Shown here one piece after another: positions 22,660-33,233 of a stretch of 64,000 nucleotides of DNA. Made by a program: the position numbers and the translations under genes. A model generated the notes under the pieces. That model searched no databases. It was not told the origin of the DNA and saw nothing but the letters and a program-made list of their open reading frames with translations. Location: contig JBBMNZ010000013.1 in assembly GCA_037954325.1 (NCBI GenBank), positions 2,533,001 through 2,597,000 on the forward strand, given 5' to 3'. The DNA comes from Fistularia commersonii (taxonomy: Eukaryota; Chordata; Actinopteri; Syngnathiformes; Fistulariidae). Within the stretch, counting starts at the first letter, position 1, and each line of letters starts with the position of its first letter.

Positions 22660-22847
22660 TCTGCGCAGGCGCACAAACGTCAAAACAACAGCCACTTCCG
22701 GGTCATAGCCGGGTCGACCCGGATATTAACAGAAATGTTAAATAGAGTTCTGCACGAAGCGCCGCTGATGCGGAAAGTTCATCCCGTCTGAATTCTCTGT
22801 TCTATGTCCGAGGGGTGTCCGAGATTCCCCGTGTCCGTGGGAGTGAG
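22660..22847 (+). promoter_or_regulatory. grhpr: Probable grhpr promoter and leader
   Basis: A short GC-rich zone precedes the grhpr start codon. It includes CCACTTCCGGGTCAT (ETS-like) and the palindrome CCGGGTCGACCCGG near 22709-22722. No TATA box is visible. Promoter function is inferred from position. Confidence 0.45.
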
Positions 22848-25800
22848 ATGCAAGCAGTTGAAAAGCTCATGAAGGTTTTCGTGACGAGACGCATCCCGCA
22901 GGAGGGGATGAAGATCCTGTCGTCATCTGGGCTGTAAGCAGCAGTTAACCTTCCCTGGAGGTTTCGCCTTGACAGCTGTTATAAACTCAACTTTTTTGCT
23001 CTCCTTGAAGACTCTTCCACACTTGTCCTTTTTCTTCTTCTTCTTCTCCTTTTAGCTTTTCCCTTCAGGGGTTGCCACAGCGAATCAACCATGTCCATCT
23101 AACCCTACTCTCTGTATCCTCCTCTCTCACACCAACTAGCTTGATGTCCTCTCTTACTTCTTCCATAAATCTTCTCTTTGGTCTTCGCCTTTCTTCTAAT
23201 TCCAGTATCTGTCAACTAATATAAAAGGTGTTGAGGTTTCCAAAGAGAACCTTAACATCTCCATCTCTGTGACTTCCAGCTCTGCCCCCAGTCATTTGGT
23301 CCTTGTCACTGCCTGTAGAGAATCTCCCCCCTGTCTCCTCCATCTTTCCTTTCATTCTGGCTGATAGTCTCCTATCTCACTTTTCTCCTCTCATTCCAAC
23401 CTGCTTGAACATATATCTTCATCTCTTTTCCACACTCCGTCGCTCTGGACTGTGGACCCTAACTACTTGAAATCCAACTTCTTGATCACCACTCCCCGTA
23501 CCCTCACCGTTCTTCCTGAGTTCCTCTCATTCGCACACACATATTCTCTCCAGTTGTCCTTTTTAATGTTATTAAGTGTTACACCTGTCTTTTATTGAAA
23601 CTGAAAGGGAATTTGAATGCCTTTCCACATCTGCTTGTCTCCACAGCTTTTCTGCGTGCTTGTGAATCGTGCCTTTTTTTTTTATTAATATGTTGTTTTA
23701 ATAAAATATCTGTGTTCCTGTGAAACAGGTGTGATGTGAGTTTGTGGGATTCGGACGAACCCGTGACGCGAGAAGAGCTCCTGAAAGGGGTCCGAGGCGC
23801 CCACGGTCTCCTGTGTCTGCTCAGCGATAAGATAGATGCTGAGGTGCTGGATGCTGCAGGTACTGATACTTCCATGATGCCGCTGTTGTGTAGAAGTGAT
23901 CTGTCGGTCATTGTGATTGTCTTTTACATTCAGGTATAATTAATATTCTTCAGTCGTAATTCAAGGAACGTCCTTGTTCAGAATAGAGAATTCATTTAAC
24001 CAAGTTCTTCTCAATTATATTCTGTTACGCCGCCCCTGGGAAGGAGAAAACATTTCGCACCCTCCAGCTCTCCACTGCAATTATAAATAGTATTGTTAAT
24101 CTATAGAATTGTTGTATGTACACCTCTGCATAACATTGTATTCTTATTAACACTCAAGAAAAGAAAAAAAGAAAGAGCTTAAGATCAACTTGCAACAAAG
24201 AATAACTTTATTAACAGTGTTTTTTAGTCTATTACAGAAAAGATTTAAATGTAATGTAAAAAAATTTAATATTTTTTTAAACTGTAAACATTTTTTGACC
24301 GACTGAACCGCTTGATACTGAAAAATGAAATAAAATAAAATCAATAAATAAAATAATATGAAATTCAAATTGATGAGCAACATTAATTCAGGAAATTTTT
24401 TTTAAAATACAAAACAAAAAAATAGAACGGTCTTTCTTCGTCTCCTACTGAAGCCACGATGAAACCAAATGGGACATACGCTTCGTCATATTTCCTCGTC
24501 TTAGCTTTCGAAGACCTACACCCTACAGCTGATACTCTGCGCACTCTCTGACAATGAGTGCGCCACTGCAACCTACTGTGGATGTGCAATTACACTTTAT
24601 TCAGTCAACTGCTCAACCCACCCTGGTGCAGAACTGTAGCTCAATAACAGTGAATGCAGTTAAACATGATGTCATAATCTGATGCAAGTCTGATACAAAT
24701 CATCAGATTTCCTCATAGTAGGGATATAAAATACAGAAAAAGAGGAAAAAAAATGAGTTACCTCAGAAACTTATGAATGTCAGAGTTGTAGTTTGATTTA
24801 TTCTGTAAGCCGACTTTATGCAAACCAAAACTCTATTTTCAGCCAACTGATATTAGAAAAGTCGTGATTTATCAACCTTTATTAAAATCTTTCTGCGTAC
24901 GTCCTTCTGATTTTCAGGGCCCAATCTAAAGGTTATCAGCACCCTCTCCGTCGGATACGACCACTTGGCTCTTGATGAAATAAAAAAACGGTAGGTCGCA
25001 TCAAATGTCATATCAACACCCCTCGCGGTTTTCTAATCTCTCGCATGATTTCTAATCTAGATAACTTTTCTTGACAGCGGCATACGAGTGGGATACACTC
25101 CAGATATCCTGTCCGATGCCACAGCAGAGCTGACTATGGCCCTGCTGCTGGCCACGGCTCGCAGGTTGCCTGAAGGATTGGAGGAAGTCAAAAAGTCAGT
25201 TGTGGCCGTTAACACACCTCAACAGTTGTATGTTATGATGATATTTTTACATTATGTTTTACCGTGACGTAATGGTCTCGATGTTGTCTTGTCAGTGGCG
25301 GATGGAGCTCCTGGAAACCCCTGTGGCTGTGCGGTTACGGACTTACTGACAGCACAGTGGGAATCATCGGATTGGGGCGCATCGGTAAGGCTTTTCTGTT
25401 TCGGTTATCAGAAGTCAGCATTTGTGAGCCACAGTATGGTTTCGTGCTCAGAAAGAGAAATACAGATGCAGTATTTGCTTTCAGAATGCGGTAGAAAAGT
25501 ACAGAGAAGGTCAGGGGTCGATTGAGAAAAAGCCTACAACAGGGTGCCAAGAGATGAATTACGTTATATAAGAAAGTCTGGAGTGGCTGGTGCAGGACAT
25601 GTATGCCAGCTGTGAGAGAAGTTCAAGGTTGACGTGGGACTCCATCAGGGATCAGCTCTGAGCCCCTTCTTCTTGTTTAAAGTGGTGATGGACAGGCTGA
25701 CAGATGAGATGAGGTTAGACAGAAATCTCCATGTTTGCAGACGACATTGTGATTTGTAGTGAGAGTGGAACGATGAAGCTACAGGAAGTGGAGATAAAGA

Positions 25801-28800
25801 ACGCGAGGGGTTTTGAGTACTTTGGGTCAACTGTCCAGAGTAATGGAGAGTGTGGGAAATGAGTTGAAGAAACACGTTCAAGCAGGTTGGAATGGGTGGA
25901 GAAAAGCATCAGAGGTAAACAGAAGAAAATCTGACAAAATGAAAGGACAGTGGAGAGACCAGCGATGCTGTATGGTTTGGAGACAGTGACATTGAAGAGA
26001 GGACAGGAAGCAGGGCTGGAGGTTGCAGAGATGAAGGTGTTGAGGTTCTCTTTGGGAGTGATTTGGAAGTATAGGATCGGGAACGAGTCCATCATGTTAG
26101 ATGTTTTGGAGAGAAGGTCAGAGAAGCCAGACTGAGATGGTCTGGTCATGCACAGAGGAGGGATAGGGATTTTTGATTTCTTTTTAATTTTATTATACTT
26201 TATTAATCCCTTGTGGGAAATTCCTCTCTACATTTAGCCCATCATGGATGAACCATGAGCACTTGGCAGCCATCGAGCAGCACCAAGGGAGCGTTTAGGG
26301 GTTCAATGTCTTGCCCAACAACACTTCGACTGGCCTGGCCAGGGGTCGGCAACCTGAAAAACCCCAAAGAGCCATTTGGACCCGGTTTCCTCGGAAAAGG
26401 AAACACTGGGAGCCGCAATTACTTTTTGACGTCTAAAATAAAGGTACCACTGTATATATTGCTTTTTATTACCTTTACACTTTGTATAAACAAGTGTGAA
26501 GTGTGTTGCTTCTGATATTCACAAATTATTACGGAGAAAATTAAATTTTATTTATGTAATGAACTCATTTTTTTGAGCTTTGGGCTTTCAGAGCGTGTAG
26601 CGGAGCCTTGACCTGAATTTTAAAAATAAATCGGGAAAAAAAATCACTGAGTCAGTAAACAATGAAAAATAAATATTTGCAAAATATCTTCATAAATATT
26701 TATTTTACCTGGTTTATGGCACTTCTGCTCCCGAACTTCTGCGCACAGCATCTGCAAATCGAGACTTTACCGGCCGGCGGGCTTCCGCCAGTGTGACGTT
26801 ATTTTGAGTGGCGAAAAATAATAAATATAATTTTATTTAACATTTCAAGATCACAATAATCTTCCAACTTAGAACTAAGTTAAAAAAGGAATTAACACAA
26901 ATGAAATACAAATATTTATAATTTATTTTCCCAAGCCACTCGGAGCCGCGGGTTGCCGACCCCTGGTATAGGAGGAGCCGAGAATCGTGAGAGAAGTGTA
27001 AGAGGGCATGAAGGCAGTTGGTGTGAGAGAGGAGGATCCAGAGAATGGCGTTAGATGGAGGAGGTTGATTCGCTGTGGCGACCCCTGAAGGGAAAAGCCG
27101 AAAGGACAGGAAGAAGAAGGCTTTTTCTGTTTGCCTGATCCGCTGTTGCACCGCAGCATCAGCGTCTTAAGCGATTTCCTCTATCGGTCCTGCGGCTGTG
27201 CAGGTTACGGTCTTTATGGCAGCTCAGTGGGAATCATTGTGTTTGCTTTATTTGCCGTCGCGCCGCAGCATTAGCATCTCACGAGATTTCCTGTTTCGCC
27301 TCTGTGGATTCGCAGTGGCAATTTTCTGCTATAAAGATTGTTTCGCTCAAACCCCACGCTGTTTTGCTCTCAGGTATGGCCATCGCTCGCAGAATTGTGC
27401 CTTTTGGAGTGAAGCGGTTGCTGTACTCGGGGAGAACGGAGAAGCCATATGCCGCCGAGGTGAATGCACAGTTTGGTAAGAGAAATGAACGAAACCACCA
27501 TTGTTAATCAAACAGTGTAAATACAAAGTACAAGAGTCAAATAAGTTGTTTTGGTCGTTTACGGATAAAAGTTCTCCTTTTCCTTCTCCGTGTCTTGCAG
27601 TTTCCCGAGACACGCTCGTGTCCGAGAGCGACTTTGTTATTTTGTCCTGTTCTCTGACACCAGAGACCCAGGGTCTGTGTGACAAGGAGTTTTTCCGGAG
27701 GATGAAAAAAACTGGAATTTTAGTCAACTCAAGCAGGTAGACGTCCTGTCTCCAAAGCAGAAGGAGATGTTACAATGCCCGTTGCACCAACAGCAGCGGA
27801 CTGGAAACGGACAAATACATCGAGATCGCGTTGTTCATTATTTGGCACATTTTTTTTTTCTTCCAAACTTTCCCTCTTTGATTCACATTTACTGGTAAAC
27901 CCAACCTGAAATTTGAGTTTAAAAATATAAAATTCTTTCAATTCTCCACAATATTAGCAAATACATTTTAAGTGCTAGCTGGGATAGGCAACGTAATGAT
28001 ATATACAAAATATCACGTTTTGTTTTTCAAATTCTGAAATGGATAATCTTGCGTAATCTTACTTTTTAAAATTAAGACGTGTATTTTGTAACGATGCTTG
28101 AGCCAGTTCAATTTGGATTATCAATTTATCAATACGCAAAATGATCGGACGAAATATGTTTAATTTGGTCTCACAAATAACAGCTACTTGACATCCGGAA
28201 AGTCCTCTCTGAAAAATAAGCTGGTGGAATTCTGCAATAAAAAAAATAACTGTGTGTGTCCATGTTTATATATATATATATATATACTGCTCAAAAAAAT
28301 AAAGGGAACACTTAAAAAACACATCCTAGATCTAAATGAATGAAATATTCTTATGAAATACTTTGCTCTTTACACAGTTGAATGTGCTGACAACAAAATC
28401 ACACAAAAATGATCAATGGAAATCAATTGTATCAACCCATGGAGGTCTGGATTAGGAATCACACTTAAAATTAAAGTGTAAAACCAAACTCCAGGCTGAT
28501 CCAGCTTTGATGTAATGTCCTTAAAACAAGTCAAAATGAATCTGTGTTGCTTCCTGAGTGGACACTATGATTTCACACAAGTGGGATTGACTTGGAGTTA
28601 CATTGTGTTGTTCAAGTGTTCCCTTTATTTTTTTGAGCAGTATATATATGTCCTATTAATACAAGAGGATGAAACTGCGTTTTGTGTTTTTTAGGGGTGC
28701 TGTGGTGAACCAGGAGGATCTGTATGAAGCTCTGACCAGTGGAGAGATTGCTGCTGCTGGCCTGGATGTCACAACACCTGAGCCCCTTCCCACAGACCAC

Positions 28801-29028
28801 CCCCTGCTTACACTCAAGAACTGCGGTGAGCGAAATGAATTTGCCAGCATTTTAAGATTTAGAGCGCCTTTTTTAGTCACTACTCCTGTTTTCTTTCACC
28901 TTGCAGTTGTGTTGCCGCACATCGGCAGCGCCACCTACTCCACAAGAGGCTGCATGGCTGCCCTCACCGCCCAAAACATGCTGGGCGGTTTGCGGGACGC
29001 AGACATGCCGGCCGAACTTAAATTCTAG
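22848..29028 (+). CDS. grhpr: Glyoxylate reductase / hydroxypyruvate reductase
   Basis: Nine exons give exactly 328 residues, the human length: 22848-22933, 23729-23859, 24918-24990, 25078-25194, 25296-25384, 27374-27475, 27601-27736, 28695-28825, 28907-29028. All introns are GT-AG with matching phases. The enzyme reduces glyoxylate to glycolate and hydroxypyruvate to D-glycerate with NADPH. Human deficiency causes primary hyperoxaluria type 2. The cofactor loop is GIIGLGRIG (residues 158-166). The family catalytic triad is present as Arg245 (SSRG), Glu274 (PEPLP) and His293 (LPHIGSA). The substrate-site stretch SSWKPLWLCGYGL is in exon 5. A second in-frame ATG (MKVFVTRR) at codon 8 matches the human pattern, so either could start translation; I chose the first. 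Introns 1, 5 and 7 hold transposons. Intron 5 holds a decayed copy of exon 5. The gene is tail to tail with zbtb5. Confidence 0.96.
23020..23560 (-). mobile_element. LINE 3'-region fragment (RTE-like) in grhpr intron 1
   Basis: The minus-strand reading ends ...CGCTGTGGCAACCCCTGAAGGGAAAAG..., the same 3' end found in plus orientation at 27070-27105 in intron 5. The interior matches the familiar fish text CTCTCTCACACCAACTAGCTTGATGTCCTC and CTTCTCTTTGGTCTTCG. I take it as the tail of the endonuclease/reverse-transcriptase LINE whose RT part lies at 25536. Clade assignment is from memory. Confidence 0.6.
25536..26165 (+). pseudogene. LINE reverse transcriptase fragment in grhpr intron 5
   Basis: Broken reading frames still show the RT core: GACATGTATGCCAGCTGTGAG (DMYASCE), GTGGGACTCCATCAGGG (VGLHQG), SALSPFLF, VVMDRLTDEM, the catalytic FADDIVI box and FGSTVQSNGE, then RPAMLYGLE and RFSLGV. 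Frameshifts and stops interrupt it, so it is dead. The order matches the fish LINE related to RTE. It is cut at about 26165 by later insertions and resumes at 26966. Confidence 0.75.
26166..26339. repeat. Repeat module nested in the grhpr intron 5 LINE
   Basis: It starts with a LINE-tail motif (ACTTTATTAATCCCTTGTGGGAAATTCC) and continues with ATCATGGATGAACCATGAGC...GGGGTTCAATGTCTTGCCCAACAACACTTCGAC. The second half matches 10806-10905 in ssh3 intron 6. Confidence 0.5.
26340..26965. mobile_element. Non-autonomous hAT element, 626 bp
   Basis: It begins CAGGGGTCGGCAACC and ends with the exact inverse, GGTTGCCGACCCCTG. Just inside, the sequence stays partly palindromic (AAAGAGCC... / ...ACTCGGAGCCGCG). 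No coding capacity for a transposase is seen. The termini fit hAT (Charlie/Buster style). The immediate 8-bp flanks (GGCCTGGC, GTATAGGA) do not match, so the duplication has been lost or the ends rearranged. Confidence 0.72.
26966..27125 (+). mobile_element. LINE tail continuing the interrupted RT fragment
   Basis: Reads TATAGGAGGAGCCGAGAATCG...GAAGGCAGTTGGTGTGAGAGAGGAGG...TTGATTCGCTGTGGCGACCCCTGAAGGGAAAAGCCGAAAGGAC. This is the expected downstream text after the RT fragment that stops at 26165, so one LINE copy was split by about 0.8 kb of later insertions. Confidence 0.65.
27189..27245 (+). pseudogene. Decayed duplicate of grhpr exon 5
   Basis: CCTGCGGCTGTGC-A-GGTTACGGTCTTTATGGCAGCTCAGTGGGAATCATTG aligns to the exon 5 sequence at 25320-25369 (CCTGTGGCTGTGCGGTTACGGACTTACTGACAGCACAGTGGGAATCATCG) with about ten differences and one inserted base that breaks the frame. 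It lies in intron 5 just 128 bases before exon 6. No usable splice sites frame it. A 112-base tandem repeat (27148 and 27260, both GC(A/G)CCGCAGCAT) overlaps it. Confidence 0.75.
28285..28642 (+). mobile_element. MITE with CTGCTCAAAAAAATAAAGGGAACACTT ends (copy 1)
   Basis: About 358 bp flanked by TA, ending with the inverse AAGTGTTCCCTTTATTTTTTTGAGCAG. It has no ORF. Two more full copies (38320, 53556) and one terminal fragment (54202) lie in this window. TA duplication and terminal inverted repeats fit Tc1/mariner. This copy sits in grhpr intron 7, within a TATA-rich target. Confidence 0.85.
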
Positions 29029-29428
29029 ACCTTGAAATGAATCCGCCGTGCTTTTTAACAGAAACAAGTCAAATTCCCCGTCTGGGATTTACACGCATTC
29101 ATCAGCATCAAAACTATGAACACTTCTGTATTAATATTGTTTAGAAGTCTGTCAAGGTTCTGGGTCGTCAAGATTATGGCAGTCGTGGTGAAATCTTATC
29201 CCAGCAACTGGATTCGCTCTGTTTTTTTTTTTTTTTTCCACTCAACTGAAGGAGCTTCTCGGGTGAGAAAACAGTTATGATTAACTTAAAGTATTGTTTA
29301 GAATTAATCCGTTGTAAAGACGCCCTTTTCCTCTTTGCTATTTTTCATGATGTGGATGAAACGACACTCCGTGCTTTGCGCGTCTAACCGTTACGTCAGC
29401 ACCGCTGTCGTGATATTGTTTGCAGAAG

Positions 29429-29434
29429 ATTAAA
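29429..29434 (+). terminator. grhpr: Probable grhpr poly(A) signal (ATTAAA)
   Basis: ATTAAA in the context GCAGAAGATTAAAAATC about 400 bases past the grhpr stop. No AATAAA occurs closer on the plus strand between stop and signal. Confidence 0.4.
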
Positions 29435-29522
29435 AATCTATTTGTTTTAAATTTGAATGCGTGGTGCGTTTGAAGCCGCTATGCAAAAACAAAACCTCAA
29501 AGCAATAAAAAATATAAAATGC

Positions 29523-29528
29523 TTTATT
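29523..29528 (-). terminator. zbtb5: Probable zbtb5 poly(A) signal
   Basis: A minus-strand AATAAA lies about 260 bases past the zbtb5 stop. The surrounding sequence (GCCAAATAAAGCA) is conserved in the decayed duplicate at 22094-22099, which supports its being functional. The predicted end is within about 100 bases of the grhpr end. Confidence 0.5.
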
Positions 29529-29787
29529 TGGCATCCACTCACTTTGATATCATTCTAAGCAAACATAAAACCTTTTTCTCTTTTTCAAGTTTTTTTTATG
29601 CTCCCCCTTCAGACCCAAGTCAATAAATTAAAACCCTTAGCAAGGATGTGATTTATACTATAAATAATTAAATTAAATATCAGCTTTCAACAAAAACAGA
29701 ACAGACTGGTTTCAGTCATGATTTAGATTTTTAAAAAGTTAAAAAAAAAAAAAAAAAATTCCGTCAGCAGAGCAAACTCCCATCGAG

Positions 29788-31746
29788 TCAGTGCAGGGCT
29801 TCCTGAAATAAATGTTCCTCTCGCCAGTTTAGACAGGTAGCGTTCTTTGAGTGCTTGTAAAGATGGGAGGACTGGCTGAAGCGTTTTCCGCACTTCGGAC
29901 AAGGATAAGGCTTCTCCCCCGTGTGGACGCGGATGTGTTTCTTACAGTCGGTGAGGTTCATGAACGTCTTACAGCAAATTTTGCAAGCGTACTTCTTCTC
30001 CCCTTGCACAAGCAGGACATGGTCTTCAGCAGCCGCTTTCTTGCACTTTGACAAGACGTCCTCCGAAGCTCTGGTCAGAGGCTGGGGATCCGCGTACTCC
30101 CCCGCCGACCCGGAGGAGGACGGAGGTTCCGCCTCGCCTCCTGGCGACACTTTGGGGGCGATGCGACGAAAGGCCGTGCCGCTCGATCCGCCCGTTCCCC
30201 TGCTTTTGCTGGCCTTGCAAGGCTGCAGGAGGGAAGCTTCCAGACTCAGTCCTGGATTGACGTTGCTGAAGATCCCCGCTAGGGAGCTCTGGGCCGGCTG
30301 GAGGATGAACGCGTCGCTGAAATTAGGGCTCTGTGTCGGAAGAAGCTGTTGCAAAGGGACCGAAGTCACCGGGAAGGCGAGGGAGGAGGTCGGATCGGAG
30401 GCTTGAGAAGAAGAAGAAGAGTTTTGACACATTTGGTTTTCATCTCCAGGAGCTGCAGGAGCTTCACTGGCGGCGGCAGCAGCTGCAGCAGTGAGGCTGG
30501 AAAGACTGTCGTCTTCTTCCTCCAGAGCTCCCATTTCAGTCTCACCACCGGGATTGAGGAAGCAGGAAAAGGCTAGTTCTGACAGGCCGTCCAGGCCGTC
30601 GCCATCTACGGATCCCTCACCCGCGTCTCCGACCTCTCTCTCAGAAAGATCCGAGCACAGCTGCGATTGCAAATCCCCCCCTTTTGGACCGGCCGATGCA
30701 CTTTGCTCAACACTCGCTGGCTTCTCCGTCGGACGCGTGGACTCTTTGGGCGATTCCGTCGCATCGCTGGCTAAAGTGGTCACGTCTTGAAAACAGGAGC
30801 TCAAATTTTCCTTTTTGACCTCAATCATCACCATCTGCGTGTCGTCTCCCTCATCTCCCACCTTCACTTTCACGACGGCGTCCCCGTCGGGATCGCCGCC
30901 CGTCTCCCACGCGGCTCCGGCGCCGCCGTCCGACTGGCTCGGCAGCTGGAACTCCTCCGCCTCGCCCTTGGTCGCTTCGTATTTCTCCTCCGTCTCCTTC
31001 TTGCCTTGGTTCTCCCAAAGCTCGTCCGCAGACGTCAGGCGTTCTGAGGCCAGCAGCTCCTCACCTCTCCCCTCCGGGTTGCCGGTGCTTCCGCACGCGG
31101 CGAGCATTTGACCGGATCTCTTCCTGCCGCCGCACGGGTCCTCGTTTGACTTCCTCTTGTGGCTTAAAGACGTCGCCGGGATCTGCTCGCCACGGGCTCG
31201 CCAGGTGACCTCCTCGTCATCCGTCCCGCCCGACTGACTCACCTCCACTCCCTCGTCGCACAGCTCCCGCTCCGCCCCAGATATGATGGCCGGCGGCCGC
31301 TGTTGCTGCAGCATCCTCCAGCCTTTAGGTGGCAAGGCTGGGAAGTTTTTCCTGGACAGGTGGAGCTTGCAGGCTTTGACCACAGCGTTGAGGTGCAGGT
31401 GCGAGGCCGCCAACAGCACGTCCATCACATTGGAGGCACCCAATGACAGGGTAGATGTGTAAATCATGTCAAGCAGGGTGGCGAAGGCCTCCGGGGTCAC
31501 TACCTCGGGGTCAAGCGCCATCACGCTGGGACCCCATGCCGTTCCTTTATCGAGCCCCCCAACTTCATCGCCGCCGTCGCTGGAGCTCAGCAGAGCCCTG
31601 AAGTGAGAGCTGCACGCCGAGAGGATGGAGCGGTGAGCCTGGAATTTTTGCCCTCCAACCACCACCACGCAATCACACAGCTGTGCGTGGAGGCGCTGGA
31701 GGTTAAGCTGCTGGAAAATATGCTGGAAATGACCCGGAAAGTCCAT
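29788..31746 (-). CDS. zbtb5: Zinc finger and BTB domain-containing protein 5
   Basis: A single uninterrupted 652-codon ORF. The N-terminal BTB/POZ domain (residues about 14-125) begins MDFPGHFQHIFQQLNLQRLHAQLCDCVVVV, shown here only as family recognition of FQQLNLQRLHAQLCDC and VGGQKFQAHRSIL. It mediates dimerisation and corepressor binding. A long low-complexity, acidic and Ser-rich middle follows. Two C-terminal zinc fingers occupy about 586-638: YACKICCKTF...HIRVH and CPKCGKRFSQSSHLYKH...C. The second ends in Cys rather than His (C2HC), as I recall for ZBTB5. Human ZBTB5 is about 677 residues, so length is normal, and the human ORF is also in one coding exon. Its position between grhpr and tomm5 supports the call. 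It is a predicted nuclear transcriptional repressor (p21/CDKN1A has been reported as a target in mammals). Confidence 0.93.
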   Translation of the reverse strand: MDFPGHFQHIFQQLNLQRLHAQLCDCVVVVGGQKFQAHRSILSACSSHFRALLSSSDGGDEVGGLDKGTAWGPSVMALDPEVVTPEAFATLLDMIYTSTLSLGASNVMDVLLAASHLHLNAVVKACKLHLSRKNFPALPPKGWRMLQQQRPPAIISGAERELCDEGVEVSQSGGTDDEEVTWRARGEQIPATSLSHKRKSNEDPCGGRKRSGQMLAACGSTGNPEGRGEELLASERLTSADELWENQGKKETEEKYEATKGEAEEFQLPSQSDGGAGAAWETGGDPDGDAVVKVKVGDEGDDTQMVMIEVKKENLSSCFQDVTTLASDATESPKESTRPTEKPASVEQSASAGPKGGDLQSQLCSDLSEREVGDAGEGSVDGDGLDGLSELAFSCFLNPGGETEMGALEEEDDSLSSLTAAAAAAASEAPAAPGDENQMCQNSSSSSQASDPTSSLAFPVTSVPLQQLLPTQSPNFSDAFILQPAQSSLAGIFSNVNPGLSLEASLLQPCKASKSRGTGGSSGTAFRRIAPKVSPGGEAEPPSSSGSAGEYADPQPLTRASEDVLSKCKKAAAEDHVLLVQGEKKYACKICCKTFMNLTDCKKHIRVHTGEKPYPCPKCGKRFSQSSHLYKHSKNATCLNWREEHLFQEALH

Positions 31747-33233
31747 AGCTGGTCGGTCGCTATCAGATTATATATTGAGATTAATGTTTGTGATCCCCTG
31801 GATGGAAAATGCTGGTGGGAATATAAAATCACATAAAAGGGAATAAGTTTTGAGCAAATAAATATGTGTGAATCTAAAGGAATTCTCTCGTAAAAAGCGA
31901 TGTAGAAGTCTCACATCAGATGCGCTCCTTCATTGTTTGCAGATGCTCTGGAGGACCGGCGGGCCTGAACCTGCAGGGACAATGGAGACGCGTCTGCCTC
32001 TCAAGCATCCGCATCCACGGGCTGTCCGATCACCGCGGGGCTACAGCTTCCTCAGCGCCGAAAAGTGGCATCCGTATGCGGGATTCGTGGCACCTCCGCT
32101 ATCATTGCTCTTTCAGATCGGTAACTCCGCCGCCCGCAACGTCGACGCCTCGGTCCGTTGTCAGCACATCCCGCTCCCGGCGCAACAGCGCCCCCTAGTG
32201 GTGGAGGGATGCAAGTGCAAGTCCTCACTTCGATGTGACCAGGGGGCGAAATGACAATCTTATTTTCAGCGCTTTTGGCTTCACTCAGATGATAGTTCAT
32301 GGAAATTTCTATTAACATAAGTGGTATATTTACAGCAGTACTTCTTATTAATGAGTTTTTTTTTAGTTTTAGCTGCATTGAGGTTTCCCCTCTGGATTTC
32401 TACAATGGTGTTTTCAAATTACCGTCCGTCTGGGTGAAAGTATTTAACGTAGTTAAATAAAACTGAAAATATATTTTGAGATTATCCTAAAACAATCTTA
32501 TCTGGACATTAAATGTTTGTGAAACTGGATTCTATGGAAATTGTCAGTTGCTTTATCCCATGGATTCTGCATAAGACGTGCCTTTTCCGTACCTTTTAAA
32601 CACTCTTGTTGATCTTCCCTAATACGACCTATTCATATTGGGGATCAACATAATCTTTTTTTTTTGTACACCATCAAAGTCCCTTGGCACAGGTCTTTGT
32701 AAAATACTTGGGTTTCTGACAATGCAATCAATACAAAATCACTCCGGATAATATTTGACATAGAGCAGCGCATCACGAAATCAGGATGAGTGAAAAAATA
32801 GGACTTTTGGACACATCTACAACAGAGTATAAAATATTTGAAGGTAATCTCACAATTTCAGTTTCCCTTACAAACTGAAACCCTTATTGTAGTGATGGTT
32901 TTATTCCATGGACAGTGATGTACCACTCTTACAGCTGTTGATCACACTGTCACATTTTTAACCCAACGTGATTTACAGATATTGTTGGACACAGTGAGCA
33001 ACATTGCATAAAACAAAGATCACAACTTCCTTTACCAAGAATTAATTCTTTTTGAAATAATTGACTGAACTAAAATGAGAAATGGAGCAGAGCTGGACAG
33101 ATCGCTGGTTTTCTTCGTAATGTGTCGTAAAGTTCCAGCCTGTCTCCCAGAGATGGTCCACATGATGAAGATGATGTTCTCTGATGCTGTAAACACAGTG
33201 CATGGTGGGGATACGGGGGGTTGGCTCCTCCTC
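31747..33233. other. zbtb5 - tomm5 intergenic interval
   Basis: A GC-richer zone at about 31930-32250 may include the zbtb5 promoter and non-coding leader exon. I could not fix exon borders. The rest is AT-rich with no coding exon. A minus-strand AATAAA (TTTATT at 32900-32905) is a candidate tomm5 poly(A) signal, 330 bases past its stop. Confidence 0.4.

Noticed and set aside
26332..26973. 8-bp target duplication for the CAGGGGTCGG hAT element
   Set aside because: The immediate flanks GGCCTGGC and GTATAGGA do not match.
30489..31111. Plus-strand ORFs opposite zbtb5
   Set aside because: They are antisense shadows of a conserved, full-length minus-strand coding exon with BTB and zinc-finger domains.
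32160..32230. GCGCCCCCTAGTGGTGGAGG as a CTCF-like insulator
   Set aside because: It resembles the CTCF core CCCTAGTGG but I cannot score it, and the word also occurs in dispersed repeats, so I do not claim a site.
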